Of a stretch of DNA of 64,000 nt, positions 34,001 to 44,989 are shown piece by piece. The translations under genes and the position numbers were made by a program. The notes under the pieces are model-generated. The model made no database searches. It saw only the letters and a program-made list of their open reading frames with translations, and was not told the DNA's origin. The DNA lies in NCBI RefSeq assembly GCF_002994745.2, contig NC_037093.1, positions 22,145,555 through 22,209,554 on the forward strand. Direction: 5' to 3'. The stretch is from Rosa chinensis. Taxonomy: Eukaryota > Streptophyta > Magnoliopsida > Rosales > Rosaceae. The first letter of the stretch is position 1. Each line of letters begins with the position of its first letter.

Positions 34001-35192
34001 ACCATGTCAAAGAAGTCTTCACTCTCTTAGATCTTGTTCGTCCAAAGTTTCTGAAATTGGACACTTCCCGGGAGATTGTGAAGCGGATCATGAGCATAGT
34101 ACGGATATCGGGTGTGAGGAAACAATTAAAAGGTGGAGGAGATTCAGCTTTTTTCGACCTAGTAGAGCATACCCTCAAGAAAGATGAAGACTTTAAGAGG
34201 AAGGTAGCCATTGTACAAGATCTTCGAGAAATGACCAGGAAGGTGCTCCATTATTATAAAGGTGACTTTTTAGATGAACTTCCTGGGCTTGTTGAGTTCA
34301 CACTACTACTCGGCCTCACTTCAAGACAGAAAGCTGAATTTGAAAAATTGAAGGGATTGGACAAGTTAAGGAGAATGCCTGTTGGGAGCCTTGTCTCTAT
34401 GCATCCAGAGTTGAGATATCTTTCAGAAAAAAATCCATCAACTGAGAAGGGCTGCACAGTTGATAATAAGACCATGGATCGATTCTTAGAAAAGTTAAAT
34501 TTCAGAGATGGAGTAAAAGCTAAATTCTTTCTTAATATGCTTGCGTTGTGTGAATCAAATGATGAGAAGCTACTGGTTTTCAGCCAATATCTCCTGCCCC
34601 TGAAACTTATGGAGAGATTAGCTGTGAAGGAAATGGGTTGGAGTCTCAACAAGGAGATTTTTGTGTTAACCGGTGATACAAACTCTAAGCAAAAAGAATG
34701 GTCTATGGAACTCTTTAACACCTCACCGGATGCTAAAGTGTTATTTGGTTCCATTAGAGCTTGTGGGGAAGGTATCTCGCTTGTGGGAGCTTCTCGTGTC
34801 CTTATTATGGAAGTCCAGCTCAACCCTTCAGTGACTCGGCAAGCAATCGGACGTGCATTTCGACCAGGTCAGAAGAAGAAAGTGCACGTCTATAGATTGG
34901 TTGCTGCTGACTCACCAGAGGAGGATGACCACGTGCTCTCTTATACCAAGGAGATGATATCAAAGATATGGTTCGAGTGGACTGAGAGCTGTGGACATCA
35001 AGGCTACTCTGGTATGAAGACTGTAGATCTAAATGACTCTGGTGATATGTTCTTGGAAAGTCAGTTGTTGAAGGAAGATATAAAGGTTTTGCAGAAAAGG
35101 TTTGTGCTTTCTTCTTACCTTCATTGCATCTTCATGCATGTATATTCATTAATTCTGCCCATATAAGATCTTGCTTTAAATTTTGCAGGTAA
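31017..35192 (+). CDS. DRD1/CHR35-type SNF2 chromatin remodeler, copy 2
   Basis: Predicted 1014 aa from six coding exons: 31017-31499, 31736-31816, 31925-32458, 32620-32778, 33316-35099 and 35189-35192. The last completes an Arg codon and gives TAA, exactly as in copy 1. The N-terminus differs from copy 1: three repeats of about 52 aa carry [16 protein letters not shown] and [10 protein letters not shown] (near residues 21, 73 and 127), and an Asp/Glu tract follows near residues 307-354. The Cys/His-rich segment (LVCRICGVI) and the ATPase are conserved: APGSGKT near 498, DEGHTPRN near 614, LSGTLYQN near 641, then [11 protein letters not shown]. The frame is intact. Family role: Pol V recruitment in RNA-directed DNA methylation. 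Being about 115 residues longer than copy 1, entirely in the N-terminal half, it may bind different partners; that is inference. Confidence 0.88.
32279..32422 (+). repeat. Six 24-bp coding repeats, acidic octapeptide
   Basis: Six in-frame units of 24 bases within the third coding exon of remodeler copy 2 encode octapeptides of the type EEDDxxDx ([48 protein letters not shown]). Copy 1 has only a short acidic stretch at this place ([11 protein letters not shown]). Confidence 0.9.
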
Positions 35193-35890
35193 AACATCAA
35201 GGACTCTAGGAACATCTATATAATCTCACCCATTGCTTCATGACTTTCAAAGCTTCAAGGACACCGGCATTCTCAGTGTAGGTAGTCCATTTTGAAACAT
35301 GCATATATGCTGGTAGTAGATATGCAACTGCTGAGGAGTTTCCTTCTTTTTGTATTTATATATGCAGACTGCAATGCCAATTGTTAATGTACATATGGGT
35401 TTAGAAATTTATCAGATTCAGGTGCTGATAGAGCTTATAATCTCTTTGTGACATTTACCTGAAGGGGAAAAGAATTCAGAAAGAGCAAGGGTTGACAATA
35501 TCAGTCAATTATGTTTTAGTATCTCAGAAGAAGTTTCAGAATTTCCATAATGATGCTAAATTTATATGATATATATAAAGTTAAGATTGCTAAACTTGTC
35601 TTTGTAAAGGGATGCATGCAAGCATAAAATAATTCATCTTAAGATGATTCATACCGTAAGCATAAGATTACTTCTGAAATAATATGTTCTCTGGTCGTAT
35701 CAGCCAAGTCACTTTTAATTCATTACAAGTAATTGCTTTTGGTCATAACTAGCTATCTAACTGTATTCCAAGATCAAATAACTTGAGCGCCATTGTGAAT
35801 GTGTTTATGTTTGCCCAGCCAGAAGCTCTATGAGTCATGAGTGCTTGATCTTTCCCGAAATTGGCCTCTTTCATTTAGCACCAACAACGT
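35193..35890. other. 3' flank of remodeler copy 2
   Basis: Probable 3' UTR followed by AT-rich intergenic DNA. Near 35795-35905 the words GCCATTGTGAATGTG and AGCACCAACAACGTCA recur in the flank of the cystatin gene near 54515-54590. Confidence 0.4.
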
Positions 35891-35894
35891 CAGC

Positions 35895-36480
35895 TTTAAC
35901 TTGCCAGCCTCTAGAGACTGATTTTATCTTCTTGTAACCAGACTCATTCTCTTCTTTTTCAAAAAATCCAAAAACCTAGTGAGATTAGACCTTTCTGAAA
36001 AACATAATTGATGGCCCGTGGATGTACAATGTGGGGATGGACATGTTGTTTCATCTTGAACTTTTCAACAACCTTAATTTTGACAGGAGGAATTTAACAA
36101 ATTCCAGGGTATAATATTAGCATTACTTTATCTTCAAGGAATCTTGTTACAAGGGGCTATTACCGTAACATTTGTCAGTTGGAGCAAGTTGGAATTGCCA
36201 TATTTCAGCAGCAACAAGAATGCAGACACTTTCCCTTATTGGTTCTAACTCTTCCTGAATTGCAAGTTCTTGTTTCAAGTTTCTACCAGTTCAATGGCAT
36301 CAGAAAAGCTTCTGAGGCTTCTCATCCTTTCAGCAAGTTGAAGTTTTGGACCACTCCAACAAGAAGTTCTATGGTACTCTGTCAACCAAATACTTTGAAA
36401 CTCCAGTGCTATGATGAATTTGAGTACTGTCGGTACAAATCATCATTTAGAGTATACTGGGAGAAATGAATCACTTTCCT
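35895..36480 (+). pseudogene. LRR receptor-like protein relic
   Basis: In shifting frames one reads NLVRLDLSE (about 35980), WMYNVGMDMLFHLELFNNL (36020-36075), NADTFPYWF (about 36218) and LPELQVLV (about 36250), then HPFSKLKF (about 36325). These are the order and wording of leucine-rich repeats in plant receptor-like proteins of the Cf/RLP class, which perceive extracellular ligands at the plasma membrane. Stops and frameshifts separate every block, and neither a signal peptide nor a transmembrane end was found, so it is a dead fragment. Individual block assignments rely on memory of the family. Confidence 0.6.
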
Positions 36481-38079
36481 GAGAAGGTGGCGCTAAGAAG
36501 ATCAAAGATTAAAATTGTGAAAATTTACAACTAATGTACCATCATTGATTACTTCAGCGGAGGTAATCCGAATGTTGTAGTAGAGCTCAAGTTCCTCAAG
36601 GGGCTCAAGATCAAATATCAAACTTTTCCTACGCTGGAAACATGTGATCATGTGGATTTTCCATGAAAAGCTCAGTGCACAAGAATTTCCAAGAGATGGC
36701 AAGTTTGAAATTCTTCAAGGCAAGCTACTCAATACATGCAGCTGAAAAGTTTTCAACACCCTAAACCATGTATCAGAAGCGAATTACGACTTCTTCCATT
36801 AGATATGCACTGTAAAATCAAGGCCCCAAGCATGAAGAAAAGTAACTGCACAAACATATCTTCAGACTCGTCCTATATGTTCAAAATTGGTATATATTTT
36901 TCAAAACCTGATAGAAAAGGCAGAAGAACTAACTCACTATGTTATGTTTAATTTTGAAAAACAAAAAAAACAAAACACGAACAAGAAATTATAAAGAAGA
37001 TTAAATTTGAATTGAGCTAATTGTATACACATCTGTAGTTGAAGTCTTGAAGATTTGAACAAAAATGGCCAAAAGCAGAGGTATTTTTTCAGAAATCGTC
37101 TTATCTTCTATAACGGTCGAGTAATTTTTGACAAAGCCAACAGACTATATGGGACCATCAGTTGAAATTCTGTTTTTATAAACAGTTCAGAAGTTAGTCA
37201 ATACTCATTACGAAAACACTGAAGTGTTTTTCTACCAAAAGGGTTCCAGGTAAGGCTGCCATAAATTTAAAATGCTTTAAAGAGGTATCCCGTAGGATCA
37301 CCATGCCATGACATTAAAAATTGCATACTTAAGTTGTCTGTAATGATGCTTCTGGTGACAAAACCCGTCGAGACCTCGGTCACGGAAAATATACCCACAA
37401 AGCTTAAGAAGTTGAGATACTGTACTAAATTAACAGATGATAATTAAATTCTATAGCTAGCTCTGACCATGTTATTTTGTCAGCTAGCTAGGTTCTGTGA
37501 TCTTCTATGTTCATAATAAAACTTGATATTTATTGTCATGAGTGTGAAGTGATGATTATTCAAGCAATTCAAAACCTAATAGCAATGTCTGAAGCTTAGA
37601 AGATAAAAAAAAGACTGCCAAAAACAAAACAGAGGTATTTTAGAATACCTCATTTTTAAAGATGGTTTCATTTTCATCATCAGTCATCATCATCATCATC
37701 ATCATCTGCCAGTCGAACTTTAGACCTGAAGGACTTCGCATATTTCACAAAGCCAACAGGCTAAAGGTGACTTGGCGGTTGAAGTTCTTTAGCTATTTTA
37801 TATCAACACTATTTTGCAACTCCCTTACTCCCTCTGAGTTTTTCTCTTTCGGCTCTACGGGCAACTCCAGCCTTGAAAATTATATGCTAGTTAACATAAA
37901 TCTTATTCTAAACAAAGATTAACTTGATTAAGTTTTTTTTTTTATTATTCCAAAGAAAGATTTCATAACTACGTACTATCAGAGCATGACCGTCTGCTTC
38001 TAAACAACCTTCTTCCTTCATTCTTTTACTATTTTACCACTAAATCAATACCAGATGCTGGCTAAACTGCCAATAAATA
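36481..38079. other. Gene-free DNA with duplicated segments
   Basis: No gene. Positions about 37075-37200 and 37630-37800 share an order of words (GCAGAGGTATTTT, ACAAAGCCAACAG, a GTTGAAATTCT-like word), suggesting an old local duplication. Positions 37498-37562 closely resemble the region after the cystatin gene (53449-53505), including the AATAAAACTTG poly(A)-signal stretch. A short (ATC)n run is at 37683-37705. Confidence 0.45.
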
Positions 38080-38335
38080 CATTGGCAAAAAATCTTCCAC
38101 TCATTACTTACTTGAAAAGATTGGTGGGTCACAAAGGCAAGAGACCTAAACAAACGCCATGTCAAGGATAGATGTTGGGTTCTCTATCCTAAACAAACGC
38201 CAAAGTTTTTAAAGGAAGGCAAAGGTTCTCAAAAGAGCTGGAATCCACCAAGAGCAAACCTTGCAGCAGCTTCTTTTGCTCCTTCTGAGGGTATACTGAA
38301 CTTCACCTCCAATCCTACTACTTTAATCAATCAAT

Positions 38336-38599
38336 TTGCTGCCTATCTCAGCAAGAAGTAGGATGCATAGTGGAGGTGAAGAAACAACCATGTCTGGGAG
38401 TGAAAGTCACACTGCACTCCTTGGAAAATTTGCTGGGTTTCTTGCAGAAACTAATTGTGTTCCACATGAAGAAGCTCCATGTGCTCTAAAATCATTCTCT
38501 ACTACTCTCAATGTTTATGCTATGGATGACTATTGGATTATACACTCAGAAGCTACGGATCACATGACAAATAAACTTACAAATTTGCATGATTTTTAA
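38336..38599 (+). pseudogene. copia gag end/protease fragment
   Basis: The frame ends with a stretch aligning to the copia protease site (WIIHSEATDHMT). The catalytic aspartate expected in the DSGA-type motif reads His and the Gly reads Glu, so the protease would be inactive. The frame stops where a 1-kb inverted-repeat element is inserted. Confidence 0.75.
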
Positions 38600-38601
38600 A
38601 A

Positions 38602-39601
38602 GGGCAATGATATAGGGCCTCAATGAGGCCTAAGATTTATGGCCTCAAATCCTAGGTGTCATGCCATGTAAGCAAATTCTAATTTTATTTTCAATTTCAC
38701 ATAATATATATTGCTACATCATACTATTGCAACACCAACTTTACCATTTTATATTTCCTTTTAGATGTTAGGGGTGAATAAATTACATTAATGAATTAAT
38801 TAGGTGACGAAAAAAAAATCAGCTATTAATTATGTATTAATTTAAGAGATATGTCTACAAATTCTTTAACCAATATTTTTCTTCATTTATTTAAATTCTT
38901 TCCTATAATTTTTCTTTCCAAATAGCATAAATATATTGAATTAGGTGTCAAGAAATAGGCAATAACCTTATTGATTAATTTCATCCAAAAAAAATAGCAT
39001 TAATAAATTGAATTTGGAAAATACATATGTCTAAATTAAGAGGTAAGAAAAAAAATTTCATGTTAATTAGTAGCATTCATTAATTATCATCTACAATCTA
39101 AATATAAGGAAAATAAACAAACAGAAAATAATAAACTAAAATATAACGTTTAAACCCTAACTACATAAAGAGAAAAGAATGAACATAAGAACATATATAA
39201 TGATATAACTATATATTTTTCACATTATATTTTCAAAATTTATAGAAACGCAACAAAAGTTGAACTCATATACATGTGTTATGCAAATCTATTGATCAAA
39301 TGTATGTGCAAATCTATTGACTGAATTACATTAAATTTTTTCTATTCTTGACATTGTTATTTAACTCTAAGTATGTGTGTAATGAAAAGAAAAAAAAAAA
39401 AAAGACAAAATAATTTTTTTCTTTTAGAAAAAAACTCAAAATAACTTAGAGTCATTAGATTTTGGAAGACTAAAATGGTATTTTTCTCAAGAATTACATG
39501 GCATAATTTGACAAATAGGTGATGTGTGTAGGTGACATGACATGACACCTAATACTGAGGCCATAAATCTTAGGCCTCATTGAGGCCACAAATCATTTTC
39601 C
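38602..39601. mobile_element. 1-kb Mutator-like element nested in the copia element
   Basis: The left end (GGGCAATGATATAGGGCC, then TCAATGAGGCCTAAGATTTATGG) and the right end are reverse complements over about 70 bases. Both flanks read TTTTTAAAA (38593-38601 and 39602-39610), a 9-bp duplication. The interior is very AT-rich without a transposase. Because it splits copia protease from integrase sequence, it inserted after the copia element. Confidence 0.88.
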
Positions 39602-39792
39602 TTTTTAAAAAATGTCTATTCCTTCTAAAGTGTCTATAGCAGATCTGCAGATGGCAAAAGTGCCTCAGTTTTGGGAAAAGGAAAAATAAAATTATTTTCT
39701 AGTCTTGTTAAGTCAATTGCTCTTTAATTATGTTCCTTCTTTTCCTTTTCAACTTCTATCTGTTGGAAGAATTACAAACAGCTTAAAATGTC

Positions 39793-40930
39793 TTGTACGT
39801 CATCTTCTCTCCTTATAATGTCATATTTCAGATCTCATCACCAAGAAGACAATTGGTGAAGTTTTTTTTTAATGGTCTTTATTATCTATCCAAGAATTCC
39901 TCTAATTCCAAGGTTTTTCAAGTCAGTTCCAGTTCAACACAAGATCATCATCTATGGCACCAACGCTTGGCTCATCCTTCAGAGAAAGTGTTGTCTTTTT
40001 TGTTTCCAAATATGTGCAAAGCAGACAATCAATGTGATTTCTGTCATCTGTCAAAATCTTCTAGGCTGCCTTTTACATCTTCTCTTTCTAGAGCTAGTAA
40101 TCCTTTAGAAATCATTCATTCAGATATTTGGGGTCCAATTCTTGAGTCCTATGATGGATTTAAGTATGTTGTAACCTTTCTAGATGATTTTACGAGGATT
40201 ACTTGGTTGTACTGTTTGAAACTCAAAAGTGAAGTTGTGGATGTTTTTAAGGATTTCCATAAACTTGTCATCACTCAATTTTCATCATATATTCATGTTT
40301 TAAGATCCGACAATGGATCTGAGTATATGTCCAATAGTATGTCACAATACTTGAGCACACACGACATTTTGCATCAAACCAACTGTGTTGGTACCCCTCA
40401 ATAGAATCAGATTGATGAGAAAAAAAATCAAGACCTTCTTTAAAAAACCAGAGCTCTTAAGGTTCAAAAGAATGTTCCAAAAAAAATTTGGTCTCAAGGT
40501 GTTCTCACTTCTCACTACCACATACCTCATCAACAAGTTACCTAGTAGAGTACTTGGTTTCAAGTCTCCTCTTAAAGTGTTGAAAGGTAGAAAGATTGAT
40601 CGATCTTACTTGAAAGTCTTTGGCTGCACATGCTTCGTTCATATTCAAGCTCATTAACGTGATAAACTTGATCCTAGAGCTGATGAGTGTGTTTTCCCTA
40701 GGATATACATCTACTCAAAAGGGTTATAAATGCTACAACTATGCTACTAGGAAACTCATTGTCTCCAGGGATGTAAGATTTGATGAAGTTACCCCTTATT
40801 TCACCAAAAAATCATGTGATACTGATCAGAGGGATTTTTTATCTGATCTATTTCCAAATCCTAATCTTTCTGTTGTTGAGGATTGCAGTCTATCTATCAA
40901 TCCTACTCCTCCAGTTGAAGAAGCTTAAGC
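39793..40930 (+). pseudogene. copia integrase region, broken
   Basis: The zinc-binding head is readable (LWHQRLAHPSEKV with two His, then CDFCHLSKSSRLPF with two Cys), followed by the catalytic-core landmarks IIHSDIWGP, TFLDDFTRITWL and LRSDNGSEY (DDE-type). An in-frame TAG ends the first frame at 40404. The C-terminal part continues in other frames to about 40930 ([11 protein letters not shown] near 40612). Not functional. Confidence 0.85.
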
Positions 40931-41074
40931 TATAACTTCTTATTCAGAAATTGATATGCGACCCGTTGTCAAGCCCCCCTCTCCACCTCTAGTTGTTCTT
41001 CGTAGAAATCCTCCATGAGAATGAGGTCCTCCATCAAAGCTCAATGACTATGTAACCTACAATGCAAGTATCCA

Positions 41075-42137
41075 ATGACAAACTTAATCTCTTATAAGAA
41101 ACTTTCCTCTACTCATTCTGGAATTCTGAGTGCTCTTAATAATACTCATGAACTTCAAAGTTTTAAGGAAGCCAATCATCTTGATGAATGGAAGCAGGCT
41201 ATGGCAGGTGAACTTCAAGCTCTAAATGAAAATAATACTTGGAGTGTTGTTCGAATTCCTAAAGGGAAGAAGGCTGTAGCTTACAGATGGGTTTATAAGA
41301 CTAAGTTTCATTCTAATGGCACTGTGGAGAGACATAAAGCTAGTTTGGTTACTCGTGGTTTTGCTCAAACCTATGGGGTAGACTACAAGGAGACCTTTGC
41401 TCCTGTTGCAAAAATAAATACAGTGAGAGCTTAGTTATCAGTTTTAGTTAATCATGCATGGCCACTCTACCAAATGGATGTGAAACACACTTTCTTACAT
41501 GGTGATTTTGAAGAGGAGGTCTATATGAAGTTGCCTCCTGGTCATTCTCAGTCTCATGATCCTGATATAGTGTGCAAGCTACACAAAACCATTTATGGCT
41601 TAAAACAATCTCTACGTGCATGGTATGCCAAACTTAGTTCAGTACTTGAAGAAGTTGGTTTCCATAGAAGCAATGTAGATTCTTCATTGTTTGTTTAATT
41701 GTTCAACTAGTAAACTTATTGTGCTTATATATGTTGATGATTTGATAGTGACCGGTGACAATGTTGAAGAGATTCAGTCTCTCAAACAATCTCTTCGAAG
41801 CAGGTTTTCTATCAAAGATTTGGAGACTCTTAAGTACTTTTTTGGTATAGAAATGGCTACTTCCCATAAAGGCCTCTTTCTCAACCAAAGAAAGCATGTT
41901 CTTGATTTTCTGCAAGATGCAAATTTGAGAGATTGCAAACCAGCTTGCAATCCTCTTGACAGCAAGCTGCAACTTGATGTGTTGAGTGAGCCACTCTTTA
42001 ATCTAAGTTCCTATCAAAGGTTAGTTAGTAATCTTATCTATCTCACAATCACTCGATCTGGCATTGCTTATGCTGTAAGCATTGTCAACCAGTTCATGCA
42101 TGCTCCAACTTTGGCTCATCTTCACATTGTAAAGTGA
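41075..42137 (+). pseudogene. copia reverse transcriptase, broken
   Basis: Typical copia RT blocks are present: WKQAMAGELQALNENNTWSV, YRWVYKTKFHSNGTVERHKA, DVKHTFLHGDFEEEVYMK and KTIYGLKQS, and the catalytic YVDD at about 41731. A TAG stop at 41432-41434 and a frame change near 41695 break the frame. The catalytic box itself is intact. Confidence 0.9.
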
Positions 42138-42684
42138 ATCCTTCGTTATCTCAAAAATTCTGCTGATAGAGGCATTTTTCATCAAAACAATGGAAACACT
42201 CACATAATGGGATACATTGATGCTAATTGGGCAGGCAACTCTCTTGATCGAAAATCCACTACTGGGTTTTGCATATTTGTTGGTGGTAACTTAGTTACTT
42301 GGAAGAGCAAGAAGCAAACTGCATGTTGTTGCTTGCTCCAATGCAAAGGCTGAATACAGAGCTATGGCTTCGCTGCTTGTGAGCTTATTTAGTTGAAAGG
42401 TCTTCTTTGATTTGGGGTTTCCTAGTAGTCAACCAATATCTCTTTTCTGTGACAACCAAGCTACAATGCACATTACTTCTAATCCAGTCTTTCATAAAAG
42501 AACCAAGCACATAGAAATTGAATGGCACTATATTCGAGCTCAAGTTCAATCCAAGATTATCGATACTCATTATACTCGAAGTCATGATCAGTTGGCTGAT
42601 ATTTTCACCAAATTGCTTCCCACTGCTCAGTTTCGCAGGATTTTGGGCAAGCTTAGATCAATGAATCCCCTTGATCTAGCATGA
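42138..42684 (+). pseudogene. copia RNase H region, broken
   Basis: After a stop at 42135-42137 the RNase H part continues in pieces: DANWAGN-like sequence near 42220, TGFCIFVGGN near 42262, and a longer frame from 42412 with [11 protein letters not shown] and [11 protein letters not shown] ending [11 protein letters not shown]. This is the standard C-terminus of copia polyproteins. Confidence 0.85.
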
Positions 42685-42794
42685 AGGGGAGTATTGGCAG
42701 TATGGCTGTATCACTTTACTGATTCTAGAATTATCTTTTATTGTTCATACCTTGCCTCACCTTACCTTAGTTGATAGAGTTGTTAAGAAAGAGT

Positions 42795-44602
42795 TGGGGC
42801 GTGACTATAGTTAGACTCCAGAATTGGATTGGCTTCCACGGGTCTAGAGTTATAATTCTTCACAAGTATGTTGTCATGCTTTTCAGCTACGTTCATGGCT
42901 CCAATCAGCTCATGAAATCTTGTGATGCGTCCAGCATTGACGCATCAATGCAGAGACGGGGAAGGTAGAGAGAGTCTTATCGATCAACATCGTATCAGTG
43001 ATTTTCAGCTCACATAATTCCATCAAAGACTTGATACGAAGTGCTTCTGAATTGTAGTCAAGTACAGACTTGAAATCACAGAAGCGGAGGCTATGTCATC
43101 TCACTTCTAAATTAGGAAGCAGGGAGTCATGAACGTTGCCAAAATGTTGCTCGAGTTCTACCCATAGTTTTCTTAGGTCTTCCTCATTGAGGTACTCATT
43201 CCGGAGTGCGTCATTCATGTGCCTTGTCATGAGAATTATGGCTTTAGCTTCATTCGCCTCTCTTGTAGCTCTATTCGCTTCAAAATCGACAACTTGTTAA
43301 AGAGTAAGCATGTTCTGACTTGGCTCTTGGATCGTATCTAGGATCCCATCAGCCTTAAGATGCTAGCGCATATCACGGACCCACTTGTGGTATCATGCGC
43401 CTGTTGTCTCTAGTGGAGCGAAGCTCAACTTGTTCAAGTTACTCATCCTGAAAAACAATAAGAAAATAGGGTTAGTTTCGGAGCGAAAAAGGCTACCACG
43501 AAAACAATAAAAATTTCTAAGCGTAGTCGCTTCCAAGAAATTAGGAATTTTCAAGCTTAGTAGCTTCTAAGAAATTTGATTCCAAGAGGGGTTGGATTAG
43601 ATCGAAACAATGATGTTTGTGGTCGATCGTTTATTCTCAACAAACTCTAAGTTTGGAGGACTCTACAAGCTCCAAGATTGGAGTGAGCACGAACCCCCCT
43701 AGTTCGGCTTAATTAGGTCTCCCCTATGAAGAAGAAAGGAGGGGTAGAAGAAGGAAGTTTGCAAGTCTCCGAGGAAAAGAATAAAAACTTCAAAAACGGG
43801 AACTTTTAGTAAAAATTACCTCAAAATAGTCGTCGGAGCTGACGTGTCACTGGTGCTGATGTGGCAGTGGGCTGCGTCAATAGGCCTGCTACCTCCTTCT
43901 TCTTTTTTTCTTTTTTTGGCTAATTGGGCTTCTGGCGTTGGGCGTTTAGGCTTCTGAGCTGCCTTCTTTTCCTTTCCCTTTTTTTTTTTCTTTTCTTCTC
44001 TCTAGCGGTTCAACCGTGCAGCTGCTTTTAGTGGCCGGTTCGGAAACTTTAAGGTCAGTTCCGGGGAAAAAATTTCCGGTTCCCAGAATCTAGAATCAAG
44101 GCGCTAATGGTGACGTAATATGGTGGCTGGAGGCAGACTGGAAGAATGCGAACCGGGCAAGGGATGTTTTGCTTCTTCTAGGGGCCGGTTCGGTTTTTTT
44201 CCCGTCGGTTCTTGGGGTGGCGCCACCGGTTCTGGACTCCTGAGATTGGGGGCTTCAATATATGCGGCGGTGGTTGCTAAGGTTTAAAGGCTACGATTTT
44301 AGGATTTCAGGGTTAGGGCTTCGTGCTGATAACGTGTTTTAGGGAATCGATATTTGAGAGAAAAATTGTTGTGCTTTCATTGATAATAGGGGCCTCTTTA
44401 TATAGAGGATTACAAAGCATAAAATCAGAGTTGTACAAGGAAAGTAATCGTAAAATGAATAGATATCTCTAAAATTCTCCAAGATTATCTCTAATTAAAA
44501 CCCTATTACCACTAGGTCAAGTAACCTAGAGTTTGGGCTATACACAATCTGGATTTACTTAAACAAAATCAATTTTATCAATAAATAAAACTTTACCCAA
44601 CA
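42795..44602 (-). mobile_element. Truncated copia element: LTR, leader and gag start
   Basis: On the minus strand an LTR (44602-44335) is followed by the primer-site-like TTATCAGCACGA, an untranslated leader and a gag start. The gag opens at 43446 with MSNLNKLSFAPLETT, like the element at 46610-52826. It is interrupted by several stops, and the sequence breaks off in the gag region near 42795. No pol or second LTR follows. It lies inside the 3' LTR area of the plus-strand copia element, so it is probably a later insertion that lost its 3' part. Confidence 0.85.
44335..44602 (-). repeat. LTR of the truncated copia element
   Basis: 268 bases bounded by TGTT...CAACA on the plus strand. The core (GATAATAGGGGCCTCTTTATATAGAGG, ACCACTAGGTCAAGTAACC) matches the 203-bp LTRs of the neighbouring element, but this LTR is longer and diverged, so it is a sister subfamily. 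Confidence 0.8.
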
Positions 44603-44635
44603 GACATCTATTTTATCATCTCAGCTTTCTGTACA

Positions 44636-44639
<4 letters not shown>

Positions 44640-44673
<34 letters not shown>
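44640..44673. repeat. (TA)n microsatellite
   Basis: Uninterrupted TA run of about 34 bases. Confidence 0.95.
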
Positions 44674-44676
<3 letters not shown>

Positions 44677-44989
44677 CTCATCTTCTTCATCGCTAGCCTA
44701 CCAAACAATTAGTTAGACGAAATTTTCATGTTATAGCAACAACTGAAAAGAATTGTTGGTTAGTATTATTTTGTTCTATTTCATGTGATTCTACGTCACA
44801 GTAGCTGATGAAGGGAGAAGAATAGAGAAGAGGAAAAAAACCGAAAGAGTAAAAAGAAACTAGAAAGCATGGGATTGTAGCACGATGGTGTTTTTTTTTA
44901 GCTTTTCCAATTTCACATTTTCAATGGTGATATTTTTTTTTTATCTGAATTATTTGAGGGTGAAATTGGAAGTTTCAAGATAAAAATAT

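Larger units (their letters stand above)
38080..42794 (+). mobile_element. Decayed Ty1/copia element, 5' end missing
   Basis: Copia-type domains appear in order on the plus strand: end of gag and protease region (38.1-38.6 kb), pre-integrase and integrase (39.8-40.9), reverse transcriptase (41.1-42.1), and RNase H (42.2-42.7). Polypurine AAGGGGAG at about 42687 is followed by what should be the 3' LTR (TATTGGCAG...). No 5' LTR or gag start was found. The 3' LTR is cut off by the minus-strand copia fragment that follows. Numerous stops and frameshifts make it inactive. Confidence 0.85.

Noticed and set aside
34254..34823. 189-codon frame antisense to the ATPase exon
   Set aside because: Shadow of the well-supported SNF2 coding exon on the plus strand.
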